Shown: piece after piece, positions 25,667 through 39,500 of the stretch
Layout: each line of letters starts with the position of its first letter
Position numbering within the stretch: position 1 is the stretch's first letter
Source of the DNA: Phytoseiulus persimilis
Lineage: Eukaryota > Arthropoda > Arachnida > Mesostigmata > Phytoseiidae
Length of the DNA stretch: 64,000 nucleotides
Assembly (NCBI GenBank): GCA_037576195.1
Contig: CM075101.1
Coordinates: 31,930,001-31,994,000 of the forward strand
Reading direction: 5' to 3'
Program-made: the position numbers and the translations under genes
The notes under the pieces: model-generated
Told to the model about the DNA's origin: nothing
Database searches by the model: none
The model's input: only the letters and a program-made list of their open reading frames with translations

Positions 25667-28600
25667 AACGAGCCGACGATGCCAACGATGCCGCCCCTGC
25701 GTATTCTGATCGCTGACTATGGCACCATTCTGCTGTCGCATCTTTGGGGGACGATTCCGGTGGACGACCTACTCCGTTTCCGTCTCGGTGATTTTTTTTT
25801 CTGCATCCAGAATCATGGGTCTTTGTAAAGCATCGAGAAATGATAGAAATCCAAGAAGGGAATTCGAGTTTTTCATGGATCGCGTTTCACCTCGCTGACA
25901 TCAAAAGTCGAGGCCTCACTATTCTTGGCAACGGTCGCTCTCAGAAACGTGAGACGTAACGTAGTTCAACCCGGAGACCCATTCCGGACAGGCCGAGACA
26001 ACTCCTCCAGAAAGGTAAGTTCGTCGCTCTGCTGCGAGCAGACAGCTTGGATTGACCTCGCTCGTCTGCCCACCGGTTCGTCGGCTGGTTCGTTGACTGG
26101 ACGCTTGGCTGAGTGCGTGGCTATTGGAGGAACGAACGACTTCTCCTGTTCTTCCGTGCTCGCAGTCCATGACCGAACAGCCAGCCAGCCAGCAAGTCGG
26201 TCAGGTCCTACCAGGAGGGAGCGCTGGCATCGCTTCCTCCTGAGACTCGAAGAAAACCGAGAGAACGCCATCCTCTCACACAGTCAGTCGGTCGGCAGGC
26301 CGACCAAGCAAGCAGCCTCACACGGGCTTGCTGGCAAGCAGACAGGCACGCATTATCAGCCAGTCGCAGGCGGGGCCCGAGCGCAGAGGAACGTAAAAGG
26401 ACTGAGAGTGGGGCAGCAAGGGGAATGGTCGAAAGTAGGGGACACGGAGCGAGGGGAGGACCACGCAGCGGGGAAACGAAGAGCGTTAGAGCACGTAACC
26501 CGCAACAGGCGTGGGTTGGCTGCTCGACTGGCTGGGTGGTCGGTCGGTCCTGCCGCCGCCGCCGCCGCCGCGAGAAATTCTCGCCTTTTGGCGTGCTATG
26601 CTGCGCTCCATGGAAGCTGTACGACAGTGTCCTGAACCAGAAGTCGTTCCCTAACGTACTCTGTCCACACTTTTGTGCGTTTTTTTTTGTGTGGGGTTCC
26701 GCTGCACGAGAAGATAACCAGGAAGCGAAGGTTGCCCATTCGGTTCGGTGGGTACGTTCTTCGTTAGCGAATGAGTTAGTGAACGGCTCGTTCGTCCGAT
26801 GCGCTCGTTAGTAACCAACTCATTCGTATATACAACTTCAACTGGCCGAGTCATCTCTTGGGAATATTCAACATCGGTTAATTATGAGGATGTGAGCCAA
26901 TTTCGTAAAGCGGAATAATTTGAAACGAGCTCGTCCCCGTTACAAAATATATGACTTCAAGCGGGGCAAAACTTTCTGGCAAATAGCAGCGTTTCCGTTT
27001 GGGATCGGCGTCTGCGCGAAGTCTCTTTGATGTTATTGCAACAGCACACCCTCAGAGGTTAGTTGGGAGGATTTTCGCCGGATTCGTGTTCCTGTCAGAA
27101 GGTTCTCGACGGATCCACTTCAAACATTTCGAAGTTCCGAAGAGATGAGGAGCAACATCAACGAGGCAAAATACGAGACGACCAGACGAGAACGGTTGCG
27201 GTCTAATTCCGTAACGCGCGAGAGCGTCTTTGAAGAGCTCCACCTCCTCCCCTCCCGAGGCGTGCGAAGATTTTGTAAGTCCAGAGCTGAGCCGGAGAGG
27301 GGCTGACCTCCGTGTAGCGGCTCCACGAGGTGTCGAAGTTTGAACCCTCGCCTTCTTCCACCTTCGCGAGACTCTGTGCACAGTCATCCGCCTACTTGAG
27401 TAGCTGACCACTCCGTCGGCCAGACGAGCTGGATGGGATGAGGTAGGATAAACGTCCCGCTAGGATCGAGGGGGCATTAGGCATATCGAGAACTATCTTT
27501 TGTGTGTCCCCCCCTACCGACACCGCCGTTACTGGTGTAGTGAGTGGATGCTATGTTGATGGCGCTGGTAGGAGCAGCAGTAGTGGCGGTGGTCCTCCTA
27601 GTCGACGGGAAGTGATCACTCCGCGGAGACCATCGTCGCTGCTACAGCAGCCGCCGCCACCGTAACCACTCTTAGAGCCACTCATAATAGAGACAAATAT
27701 CCAGCTTCGGTAGACATCCCACTAACCGAGCGGCCGAACACCCCGCCGGCCAAGCAACCAAGCGGAACTATCCAGTAGCTTATTTTTTCACTCGTCTATC
27801 TTTCTTTGTTCTATTTTGACAGGCTGTCATTGCGACCCAGAAAATATACTCGTCTTGCGCCTGAGTGGATCAGATCGCTCTTCGTTACGTCGATTCCGAC
27901 GAATCACGCGATAAATTCGCAGTGGCCGGGGAAATAGCCTTTTCCTAACGGAGTGAGATAGATCAGAGGTTCTCAAAAGGGGGTCCGCAGAGTCCGCGTG
28001 TCCACCTCGAAATTCCCAGGTTCTCGAGGGTCCGTGAGAAACATCCGCTCGCTAAGAGGATCTCGGGCGCTCCCGCCGGCTCGCCGGATCACAAACGTGT
28101 AGCGGTTCGACCATGGACTGCCAGCGTGGTGACCTTGTTTAGAGAAAGCTTCGCGGAAAATCGCCAACGGAGTTTTGTGCCTGGCTTTTCCCGACCTCTC
28201 GGGGACGCCCCTCGAGGTAGTCGTACGCCTCGTCAGCGCCTGTCTGGGCGGATCTGGTTTCTTTGTTCATCGATCAACGGAAACTGGATACTGGAGTCGT
28301 ATCTATGCGGAGCACAAGATGCTCTCGCAGCTCCACGAACAACAGTCACACCTCGCGGCGATTTGAGAGCCGGTCGGACCTTTCGCTAAGCTTTGCGTTG
28401 CGCATTTTAGCCGTCGTTCCGAGCTCCACCTTCTGAGTTCTGGATGTTCTCCTCGCGTATCATGATGCGCTATCATGGGGACACTTCCGGCGCCGATATG
28501 ATTCACGTGATCCGTCCCGAGCAAAATAGGTTACCGGCGTTATTCATTCTCCTTCGATGCAATGGACTCTTCTGGAAAGTAGCCTCCAAATATCAAGCGG

Positions 28601-31600
28601 AAGACACTTGGATCTCGTCCTCATACGTGATGAGTCCCGCATCCTCTTCGTTTTTCGGGGAGGTCTCTGCCGAACTTTGTTGATTGATGTCTAATCGCAA
28701 GACAGAGAAATCTCATCGCGTCGAATGTGGCGCCGTGGACTTCAAAAGGGACGAAACCGTAGTGTTTACCTCCAGCGGAGATCGACTACCTCCAGCATGG
28801 AGTACACCGATCATTGGCGCAACTTCGACTGACGACAGACGAAAACCGCCCAATGAGAGAATCACTCCGACCAGACGATTGAGGTGTCTCTCACTTACGC
28901 CCCGAACTGTCGCTCGCAAGGTCCAGAGCGACCGAGTTCCGCTGGTAAGTATCTCTGCCCAGGTGATTGTCGCCATCGTCTGGATTTAGTTTTTTCAGTC
29001 GTAGGTTCGTTCAAGCGTTCGAGGGAGCAGCCCGCACCAGACGGCATAATTATTACTGCGCAACGGACACATCTCGGCGCTTGCGGAGCTAAAAGCCTCG
29101 GACAAGCACGTTCGGGCAGATGGTGGCACGTACATACAGCTGCCTGCTCGGAGCTTATACAGTGGCTTTCGTTAGCCCTCATTATCGCCCCCACCGATAG
29201 AGAGAGTGAAGGAAAAGGGGCTACGGAGGAACGAAAGAACGAACGCACCAACCAACCGGGAGACCAAAGGTGGCGAGAAGAGAACCGAGTACGTTCTCAG
29301 TACGTCGAGTCGATGACGGTTGGCTCAGCAGGCCTTTGAGGGGCAGGACACGGGCTAAATCAGGCAGGAGCCCCTCTGATTCGCGTTACTAAACTCAGGA
29401 GACCTCATGCGCCACGTGGTCGGCCTTTTTTTTTTGTTTACCTTCTAAGGGAGTACTCATTCGAGAAACAAGTAAGAGAAGAGCTCTTCGAACCGCCGTC
29501 AGTTTGCCTTGCCGCCCCCCCCCCCACTGTGTCTCTCCTCCGAGCTGGCGTTCTGCTGCTAGCGCTCGCGAGTTCGTGCATCGGACCGGCAAGCGGAGAA
29601 GAGGTAATTTTCGAAGTCACTCCGCTCTCTTGAAGGGAGAAGACGGTGGTCGGCAGCGCGAAACCGGAAGGGGCGGAGGAGGAGTTTCAAACGCATCGCC
29701 CACACGCCCCCTGAAGGAGTGAACACCCAGAAGAAGAAGCACAAAGGCAGCGGCAGCAAAACATGAAGACTGTGAGAAATAAAACGTACAAAGTGAAGCT
29801 TCACCAGTCACATTCTCGCGCTGTCTGTTTGGCTCTCCGGGGCTGGTTCCGCATGCCTTCCTCTCCTCGGCTCGCTCCCCCTTTCGCAGCCTCCGGGAAA
29901 ACATGGGGGACCCAGAGGAGGAGGGTGAAATTCAACCGTTTTCTTCCCCGTGCGCTGTTCCCATTACGTTAATCATCGCGCTTGCAGAAGGTGTCTGGGG
30001 GCTCAACTTTAACGGTGGCGTTCCAGGTCTGTCGTGTGGTGTTCGTCCCCTGATTGCTCCCTCAGAGGTCCCCCCCTTCCCCCGGATCCCCCCATCGCCG
30101 CTCCCGCCCTCTATCCTCTGGGACCTCCCAGACTCACTGCGCTCGATTGTTGCTCTGCATTCTGTGGTAATGGCGGCACGACTTCGTGCGCCACAGACGC
30201 TCTGAACGCGTGTCCAAGGAAATGGAGCGTTGTTGGCCTGGTTTTTCCTTTCCGTCGTTCCGTTCTTCTCCTCTGGCGCGAAACGTGACTTCCTATGCAT
30301 CGTCGATCATGTTTCGGGCAGCAGGAAAAACAAGGTTACAAGAAACTCGCTTCTGCGTCCGCGCATCGAATCAGGGAGTTCGGATTAATCTCAGAGCGGG
30401 CGGATCGGGGCTGTCGGTTTGTGACGGGCCTGATTCGCATGTTGGTGAGTTTGGTGTACCTGGTTTGTATGCTGCACGCGCGCACAATGAGGTGGTGAAT
30501 CGTTGATTGGAACATCCCCCGTTTGACCCCCTCTTCGTACAGGCCGGCTCGTAACCAAGGTCTTCGACAATGCTCACTGACCTGTGTTGCATTCGAGGAC
30601 TTGACGAAACGCCCGCCTACTCTTCCACTAACTCAGTTACCCACTCATCCGACCAAGCGAGCCACCGCTTGTTCTACGAAGCCCACTTTTTGTACCTATC
30701 TCCCGCATCCCGATCGGATTCTGGCTCTCGTCATCCGTTGCGACGCATTACACTATCTCTGTCACTCCTGTTCTGCATCTCGTCTAGGCAGCGAGCACAC
30801 CAACCTCCCCATGCCTAATGGAATCCTCTGCTGCTCCTGTCTGAGAACCCTTAGTGAACATGCGAAGCGGTTGTTCGATTTGGCTCCACCTGACCCGATC
30901 GGTCCGGGCTTCGGCTTCGATCGGCTCCAGCGTAAACGTCCTGTTGTGGACTCAATCACGCCATCTTCGACACTGCGGATTCAGCTCAGTGGGGAAGCGC
31001 TCCCTTTTGGCACGTCGATTTCGCTCTATGGACCCGGCGGACGTAGGTGATTCCGTAGGTGACTCCGATCGTATGAGAAGCAACAGGGGACTCCAACAAG
31101 ACATGGAACGTCGTTTCCGACCGAAAACAGCGTCGGGGGAGCAGCTGTTCGCAAACAACCTGACCCTTCGCCTTTTTTTCCTCTGCTGACGTCTTACCTG
31201 GCAGTCTCTCAAGGGAGACTCCGGGCAAATGAGCTTTCCGCCGGGGAAGCCGTTTACTTGCTCATCTCCTTCGTTCCCGGTTACTTTATGCTCCGCGTTG
31301 CCGGCCGAATTGCGTCGTCGCGCCGACTGAGTCTTTTTGGCACTATTAGGCCTAAATGAATTCGTGGGACGACGATCGCTGCAGGCGGAACGGGAATTCT
31401 CGGAATTCGCGTCGTTACACGCAGAGACGGCGCGCCCGGCTCCGGAATCGCATGCCCCCTCTTCTGAGCGGAAGAGAAAATACGTCTTGCGTAGCTGCGG
31501 CTCACCCCGACCGTCCGTGTTGCCAACCGTCCGTGTTGAGGCGCACCAGATCGGGAGCACGCTGCCCTCCTCATGAGGGGGGGGGGGGGAGGCGGAAACA

Positions 31601-33885
31601 GTGAATCAGAGCAAAGCAACTGCCGGGAACGGATAAGCGCGGGGAACAGGTCATGTTTGCCGCCGATGTAATCAGCTTATTAGCGAGCGATTGTCGGCAA
31701 GCCGCGAATATCCAGCGGCGAAATATGAAACAGCGAGCTTCGAGGGGCCGCGAACTTCTCTTGGACGCTGTTCCCAGCAGCCCTGATCTCTCGCGGCCCG
31801 CGTGACCTCGAACAGTTAGTGAAATATCTGCTCAGCGCTCATATCACCATATTTGTAGCTTTGAGCACCTATAGGGCCTCGAGAGACTCGCGCGGAAACC
31901 CTTCTTTGCCTTCACTTAACGACGTGCCACGTCCCAATAGATAGCCCGGGCAAGGAATGACCCTCCAACTCGTTCCCTCGCTGGTGGAACCCACCTCCGA
32001 GCACTTTGCCGCACGCTCAGGTATGCGTACACGCTAAAGCGTTAAACGAAAATGACAGGGTTCTCCCGAATGAAAGTCTCGGTGCGATAACAGCATTATT
32101 TCCTGAGACGCTCATGGAGTTCACCACTGTCCTCAGCTTGTGAACTATGGCAATGTCGAGTTTCTGAGTTCATGCACTCCTTCTGAGATATTGCTTGAGG
32201 GTTTTCTCTCTCGACGAGTCGCGGGACTCAAGGGTTGCCCCAACTCTTCTCCCTGATCTCTTTGCGCAGGCACCGGGGGTCCAGAGTTGCGTCTCCGACA
32301 AGATTATGGGTCGGAACTTGCGGAGATTCGGAGGGAGAACTCGGCGACTTGTCCAGGCAGGCGCCGTCGCTCGTAGAGTTCACAGATGGAAAGCCGCGTT
32401 TAGGGTTTCCCTACGGATATGTGTATTGTCCGAATCAGAGTGGAGAACGCCGACAAGATCGCCGGCATCGACGTCAATCAACACGTGAGTTGTTATTCGC
32501 TCGTCGCAGAATCAGTTGCGACGATCTCTGGCGCAGCGGATGTGAAGTAAACTTCAGGTGTTCATGCGATTCGGAACTCTGACACACATCGAACACCGCG
32601 AGCGATGGTTAACCTCTGTGTTGGTTATCTGCCGTGTGTTACGGGAAAACAGAGAGCGGAGAAGAGGTTACATTATCGTCGTCGTCGTCGCCGTTGCCTC
32701 CCGTATCTCGGACGCGGTCCATGTTGAGGGAGGATTATGGTCGACCATTAGCATTTTTTTGCAGGTATTTGGTCGCGATAGCGAATCCCGCTGCTCTGGT
32801 GGCGTTTCCCCGCACGCGTCGTCCGATTCGCCTGACGAATGATGTTAAGGATCGATGGATTGATAGACACCGCGACGATTGATGACTGGCTTCGTCAATC
32901 CTGCCGATTAGATCCCGCTCTCGTGAGCGGGTAAACGATGCACGGGATCGCGGGAACGCGTGTTCTGCGGCGCAGCCCTCGTTCCAGCCGTCGGAGTTCC
33001 GCACAACCTCCGAGACCGACGCAAAACAAAGAGGCAACGAGAAAGTAGTTTGTTTTCTCAGGGAAAACAAAGAACCGCCGAGTCTCGAGTACTGCGTGAG
33101 CGAGATGGATCAAGAAGAAATCAGCGCGGCTGGCGATGGAGCGGATGTGGAATACCGGCTGGTAACGAGCGAGGACCAGGAACTGCGGGGGAGTCGAAAC
33201 GGCTCTCATCGGAGAGACCGAACGCAGTAATAGAACACTCCGAGCCGGGCCCGAAGCGGTCTACGAACCCGCATTCGGTCGAGTGAGAAAGCATAGACCG
33301 ATGAGCGGCGGATGGCGGAGGAGCGCTCCGAAGCAAAGGTTTCTGGCCACACCTCATTTGGGTATCGGCTCGTGAAATGCAATGAGAAACCCCCCCAGGC
33401 GGCGCCGGCAAACTACGAGAAAGAGGAGAAGACGAACTCCAGTCGCTGGAGCGAGCGTTCGGTTAAAATATGCACTCAGCTCACGCTCAGATTCCCTGGA
33501 ATATGGCCCGAGGGCCCTGGGGAAAAGGGAGCACGGCCGCAGAACGAGAGAGGGGATCGTGGCCCTCCGGCTCGACAAGCGAGTCCGTCCGGCGGGCGTC
33601 AGCCTGGAGCTGCTTGCTTTGGCCTTCTCGTGTAACCGACAGACTAGCTGCTGGATAACTGACGCAAGAGAAAGCAAGAGAGCTCAACCGTTCAAAGATG
33701 AGAACCCATCGTGACGGCGCCGTCACTGCGAGCACGGGGCCAAGAGAGAATATTTGCCCCACAAATCCCAGACGATGAAAGAAGAAAAAAATTCCTCCGG
33801 GATCTGGCCACTCACATAGAGCACTCGTGTGGCGGCGCCCACGCACTCGCTCGCTCCGAGAAGACGACAGCAACAGCAGCAATGG
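25667..33885. other. No gene recognised
   Basis: No supported gene. AT-rich islands that could be regulatory lie near 26870-26960, 27775-27860, 31650-31730 and 31810-31870. C and G runs occur at 29515-29525 and 31576-31589. The plus-strand frame near 30523-31050 would encode several Cys-x2-Cys pairs, but their spacing fits no zinc-finger family I know, so I leave it unannotated. Confidence 0.45.
31576..31589. repeat. Poly-G run (14 bp)
   Basis: Fourteen consecutive G on the plus strand. Length is uncertain for the usual homopolymer reasons. Confidence 0.85.
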
Positions 33886-33900
33886 TGATGATGATGATGA
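33886..33900. repeat. (GAT)n repeat
   Basis: Five tandem GAT/ATG triplet units. Confidence 0.8.
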
Positions 33901-36574
33901 CATATTGAAATCGGCCGCTCACCCGGGCGTCGATCGGTGCGTCCGGAGTTCTTCACTGATTGGAACGAAACTGTTCCATTGTCGGAGGACAGGAGCAGGA
34001 GGAGTATTTATCAGGATGAAGGACTTCTCTGATGAAAGTTCCCATAGCACTTCTGTTTGTCCGATTGCTTATCGGCACTTCTCGAGATAGGTGAATTGAT
34101 AGACGGCCGGCGTCCTGACAGACCCCCCTTTGTCGCCGCTGCTGTTCCACAGCTTCCTTGCCTGGCGCCCACTTCGCGCCCCGATCCCGCGGTGGCGGTA
34201 ATGGTGAACCAGGGCCGGGCCAATGACCAACCGACCCGTTGATTCTACAATATACTGTGTCGGAGCGATCTCGGATTGTGGGCCGTGCGCGTTGTCGGCC
34301 AGCCCGTCTCTAATAGAGCACAGACGATATATTTAGCGGTGGTATTTTTAAGCCCTCACTTCGCCATCGTCTTCACGAAGAGGGCCGCCGCTCGGAGCCG
34401 AACCAGAGCCAGCGAGAAGGTCCGGCTGGATCGTGCTTTCGAAATATCTACACTCGATTCGATGAACGACTCGTTTATCTTGAATATTCCCGAGGAAGCC
34501 GCTTGAAAGGGAATTATTCAAGCAATGAATCATCTTTCTCCTGCGGCGAGCTGCAATCAAAGAATCCTCGTCGGGGCATGCGATGTAGTGCCGGGGGAGC
34601 TACGCAGCGGCGCAACTCTCATCTCACAGCCCTCGAGACGCTGAGGAGGAAGCGGCGGGAAAAAACTACGCGAACCCCAGTTCAAAAAGCTCGACAAGCC
34701 GGCCTTGCTCCCACGTTTGATGAGATCAAAAGTTGGCTCTCGTAGTCCAGCCGTGACGTTGCCACAGAGACGTTCCTGCCGTCTCCTTTCTATTTGAGCG
34801 GGCGGGAGACCGATTCTTGCCATAGAGCACGGCTCCGCCTCTTAGTTGGCTGCTGCTCTCGTTCCAGATCCCCCCGGTACGTGCCTCCTGCAGGACGTTG
34901 CTGCTGCCGGTCCCAGGTGACGCACCCTTTTGCGAGTCGTGCGCTCTCGCTGGCGCACGCCTCGCGACGCAGAATCCAATTGCGAATCGATACACCGACT
35001 GACACACATCCAGGCGGAAACGAAGTAAAAATACAGAGTTCTGGAAGCTCACTCGAACATGTTGAAACCCGAACCGACGAACGCTGGAATTCAGTTCGGA
35101 TGGATCGTCGGGGGCTTGGGGAAAGGAGGTATTTGCTCTAAATAAAATTGTCGTAAGTCTCCCTCCCCCCCCCCCATTCCCCGACCAGGTGAGTTTCGAG
35201 AAGAAAGTTTCGCTGCGCACTTGGCAATTTGCAGAAGATGCATAATTGGGCTGAAGGGAGTGAGGCACGAGCGCGAAGTACCGCGTCGAGTGGAGCTCCG
35301 ACGCATCGGATTTAGCGCCCACACATAATCATAAGTTTGGCTAAGCTTCTGAAACTACAACTCAACATCACCAAGACTTCGCGGTATCCTTCTCGAATAA
35401 CTCAGCTTTGAATCTTCGTAATCTTCGCCGAGCGGTCTAGCGGCAGTGTCGCGGCACGTGAACCCTCTCCGGCGTGCACACAGCCTGGATCGCTGAGCAG
35501 ATTGCGACGCCGGCCTCGTCATCCCGCCCAACGTCCCACCGGAGTACGGGTCGTGCTTGTTCCCAGCCACTGATCCGAACGATTCAACTTTAGTCGGGTA
35601 GCGGTCGAAGCAGCACCCCATGAGCATACCGTATTTCTGTGAGTTGAAGCGCATGTCCGTCCTTCTGTCAAATCCCCGCAAGGTTCTGTCCACCATCTCA
35701 CTCCCCGGGAATTTTTCGCCACTCGGTGTTGGAACACAGAACTGGGATTTGACGAACGAGAACGCGCGCCAAACGAACTACGGAGGCCCTGCTGTCCGGA
35801 TGATTTGTTCTCGGTTCCGCTGTCCCGGGATCGGAAGCGATCCGAGAAAAGCTCCGCTGTCTGCTCGCGTCGATCGGACTCATCACCGATCCGAACAATT
35901 CGCATTCCCTCGCGGGAAGCACTGGCCGGAGTGTAAGCCCCAAAGCGAACGCTATTTCCGTCTTCGAGGGCGTTCGCGGCCTCGGCTTGCTGATGCCGAA
36001 GGAACGATCAGCCAAACAAGGCGGAGGCGAAACAACCAACAATCTCAACGGCTATCGTCATCGCACGAGCATGTCGATCACATTATCTCGTTCAAGGCCG
36101 GTCTCCGGTCCTCGGGATCCGGTGTCTTTCCGTTGTAGGCCCAAGCGAATCTGATACTGACGGACAGCACGTTCGTCAGGAAAACTGCACTGGAGGTCAG
36201 CCGGGCGGCATCGCTCTCGATTTTCCCGTTCCAACGTCGCCGCGGTTTTTCAGCCTTCCCATCATTGACGTCGCTGGCGGCTAGCGCCGGATCGACTGGG
36301 GCTCGAGCCCGAAGTTCTTGGGATGCGGGCCGAAATCAACAGGCGATCCTCCGGGAACAAAGACCGAGCTTTCGAGCTCTTCGAAGTGAGCTTCTCGGAT
36401 TACATGGAGCAGTTCCGAACTGAGCCCAGTGGCTTTGAAAATTTGCAAAACAAATCTGGCGCTCGCAGTGCTCCCGTGTCTTCTCCACTGCAATTATCTT
36501 CATTTCGACGGCAGACCTTCCTCGAAGCAGCCTCTCTTCCTGCTCTGTTTTCCGACTCCACATCATTGAGCGGG

Positions 36575-36592
36575 CTCTCTCTCTCTCTCTCT
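36575..36592. repeat. (CT)9 microsatellite
   Basis: Nine uninterrupted CT units. Confidence 0.9.
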
Positions 36593-39500
36593 GGGCGTTT
36601 CGGAGCGGTAGTTCGCGTTTCTCTCGAGACAAGCATCAGAAGAAGGAACTCTCGGCGAAAAGAACGAGGAAGATCTCTGAAGAGGCCAGCAGTCGCGACG
36701 GCAGCGTCTCCGTCCACTCCGAGCAAGTCGAAACTCCTCATAGCGGCTGGAGCAAGAGCCGCTAATTACAACGCATTGATTTCCGCTAGCTTTTGGTCTT
36801 CTTCTCCTCGACCGTCGTCATCGGTTGCGACGGAAATCGACGTTGTTGAAAACCGATGTTCTCCCTCCGATGCTCGAGGATATATTCTACAACGCGTGGG
36901 ACCTTGACATTCATCTTGCAGCTTTCTCCGCCGTTCGTACTCCTTTCTCCCGTCCCTCCTGTGTCCAAGACACACCGTCGAGAACAGAGAGTGGAACCGG
37001 TGGCGTGGAGGCTGCAACGGCTTTCCTGTGGACGAGGAAGGGAAATGCCTCTCCGGCACCGAAGGAACCGTGGATTTCCACGTCAGGAACGAAGAACTAT
37101 GGGATGTGGCCCGTCTCCAGATCATCCATCTGGGCCTGAGAAAACGTTATTTACGCATTCTTCTAGCCAGCAAAAGAGACGCTTCGACCGCAGCCCTCCT
37201 TTTGTCCGTGACTTTCGTGACCAGGGCGTTCTTCCATATTCGTTAGGCGGACGGTGACTTCTCAAAGCCTGTCGAACAACGGGATGTCCACACAATAAAC
37301 CGGAGTCGGTCAGTGTACAAGCGATCGATCGGAGCTCACGAACAACGCTACTGGGGTTTACGGAACGAAGGCGAGTCTGCCACAGGATCTCCCCGGGGAG
37401 GGGGTGAGCCAAAGCCTGAAGCCGCCCGGTCAGAGCGGCGTTCGCCCACCACACGAGCAGACGGCCCAAAATCGGTGAGGATCATTTGTCCGACTATGTT
37501 CATGCGTAGTCAGGACAGACGAGCGCTTCATCGATTTGCATCCATCGCGTTCGAACTCCCAGTCCCGATGAGGAGCCTGCTGATTTCCTCTCCGGCGGAA
37601 TGAGCGGATGCGATTTGATGAGCTGGCCGCGTCCATCACCATGTTTGTCAGCATCGAGAACATCTCGACGAAATCTGAATGATTGGTTCCGGCTTTGCTT
37701 CTCAAACGTCTCCGTGCGATCTGGTCAAAAGTCGATCCGTTGGCCACGAGTTCAGCCGCAGCTACTCGCAAAGATCCATCTCCAGAGCGATTCAGTGAAT
37801 TCAGCCAGTTGTCCATCGTAGACGAGGACACCTCCTGAACCCGGGTGAATCGCAGTCGCTCTCGCCGCCGCTAACTCGCCATAGCTCTGACTGAGTTCGG
37901 ATGTGACGAGGACGCCACTTCCACCGAACCGGCGACTGAGCTCAAAACATTTCAGCGAAATCAGTATCGCTGTGTTCAATACCTCGGAGAGTCGTGAACC
38001 TGGAGGACCTGTGGGTCAACAAGCCTAGCGAATATCAGCGATGGATTACGGCATACGGTCGCACGATCCAACCGACGAACATCACATGTGAGTGTGTTCG
38101 TGAGCATGAGAAGCGTGGCGGTCCCTCAGGACTGTTCGGTAGGCCGCCGCGTGAGCTCAATAGTCCCGTAGCCGTCACGCGCGCTCGTGACGCCACCCAC
38201 TTCCATGAGCGAGTTAGCTTGAAGCGCTCCAAACGCAAGGATGAAGCGAAGCGGGTTGGCGCGCATCTAATTAAAAATCTGCCACAACTCAATGTGTATG
38301 CGAGGTTGGGTACTATATGCCAGCCTGTGGCGGCTCAGCGATGGGCGGCCAAGTCATTCGCTTCTGTCAACGACGCAGACTCGGCCAGGCGGCGGCGGCG
38401 GCGGACCGAGCGTCCGACCGCATCAAGGACCGACTGAGCCCACTATGAAGCAGAGTTTAATTTATTCCGAGCTGGAAACACGGTGGAAAAACGCCAAGCG
38501 ACCAAACTCTGCTGTGGTGGGTTTAGGCGATGTCATCTGGACGAGAGGCTCAGCTCTATGCTCAGCGGACGGTTTTGCTCAAACACGGTCGGATGCTCCG
38601 GGCCTATAGTTCCGGAGGGATCTACGCCCGAGACCTCGCCGAACTCCTTACTTCCCTGCGAGGCGCGGAAGAGCCAGCATTCTCCTTCGAAAAGTGATGT
38701 CGCTGGCGGTATTTGAAGCTGCTAGCATACTCTCAGGATCCAGCTCGAATCGCTGTAGTGGGTATCTGAGCCGAGCGGGTCGATAACGTTAACGTGGATG
38801 CAGGCGAAACAGCCACCTGGCTCGCCAGCTAGATCGCCCGCCATTCATCTGGCAGACTGAGGTCGCAAGATAATTCATCGCCGTCGGTTGAGTGAAATCG
38901 ACTCAAACAGGACGGTGGTGGATGCTGCCAACAGTCCCCGGAACAAATGCGCTCGATCCAGGACAGGACCTGGTCCGGCCGCTGGGTCGAGCGAGTTTTT
39001 ATTTTCGTCGGCCAGGACCTCAAGTTCAGCCGAACACAACAGCGGCAGCACGTGATGTAACGCATCAATGAGCCGTTGTGCAATAAGTCGTGTACTCGTC
39101 GGGAAATCCGTGACGGCGATTGACGTACCACTTTCTCTAATTTCACGGCGACAGTGGGACGACGCCCAACTCGACTGTCGCAGCCTCACGTTCGGATGAC
39201 GAACTCCCTCTTCCACGTGGAGCTCGCACGTCGTCGTTCGATGATTGGGCCGAGGCTGCGGCGCTGCGCTCGTCCTTCATCGCCCGGTTTTGGATTCGGC
39301 GTTGTTTCGCTGTCTCCGAGAGAAAGAGCTCGCTGAGCTCCGGACAGTGCCCAGACATGGAGCGTCCGACAACCACGCAAAGGAAACGAAATCGCGACAG
39401 CTGGGACGATATAACTGAATGCGGATTCCGCGAATGCAGCATCTCCTGTTTGGAAAGGCTTCGGTTGCTGAGACCGGTTCGGGTTAGCTCAAATCTCGAG

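Noticed and set aside
30523-31050. Cys-rich 175-codon plus-strand frame
   Set aside because: The Cys pairs do not follow the spacing of LIM, RING, PHD or C2H2 fingers, and no splice sites support an exon.
14568-31683. Near-identical 19-mers (GATGTAATCATCTTATTAG at 14568 and its one-mismatch copy at 31665)
   Set aside because: With all pairs of positions in 64 kb, about one such pair is expected by chance, so this is not evidence for a conserved element.
35425-35490. GCCGAGCGGTCTAGCGGC, like the D-arm of a tRNA-Leu
   Set aside because: No anticodon or T-arm follows and no B-box occurs at the right distance.
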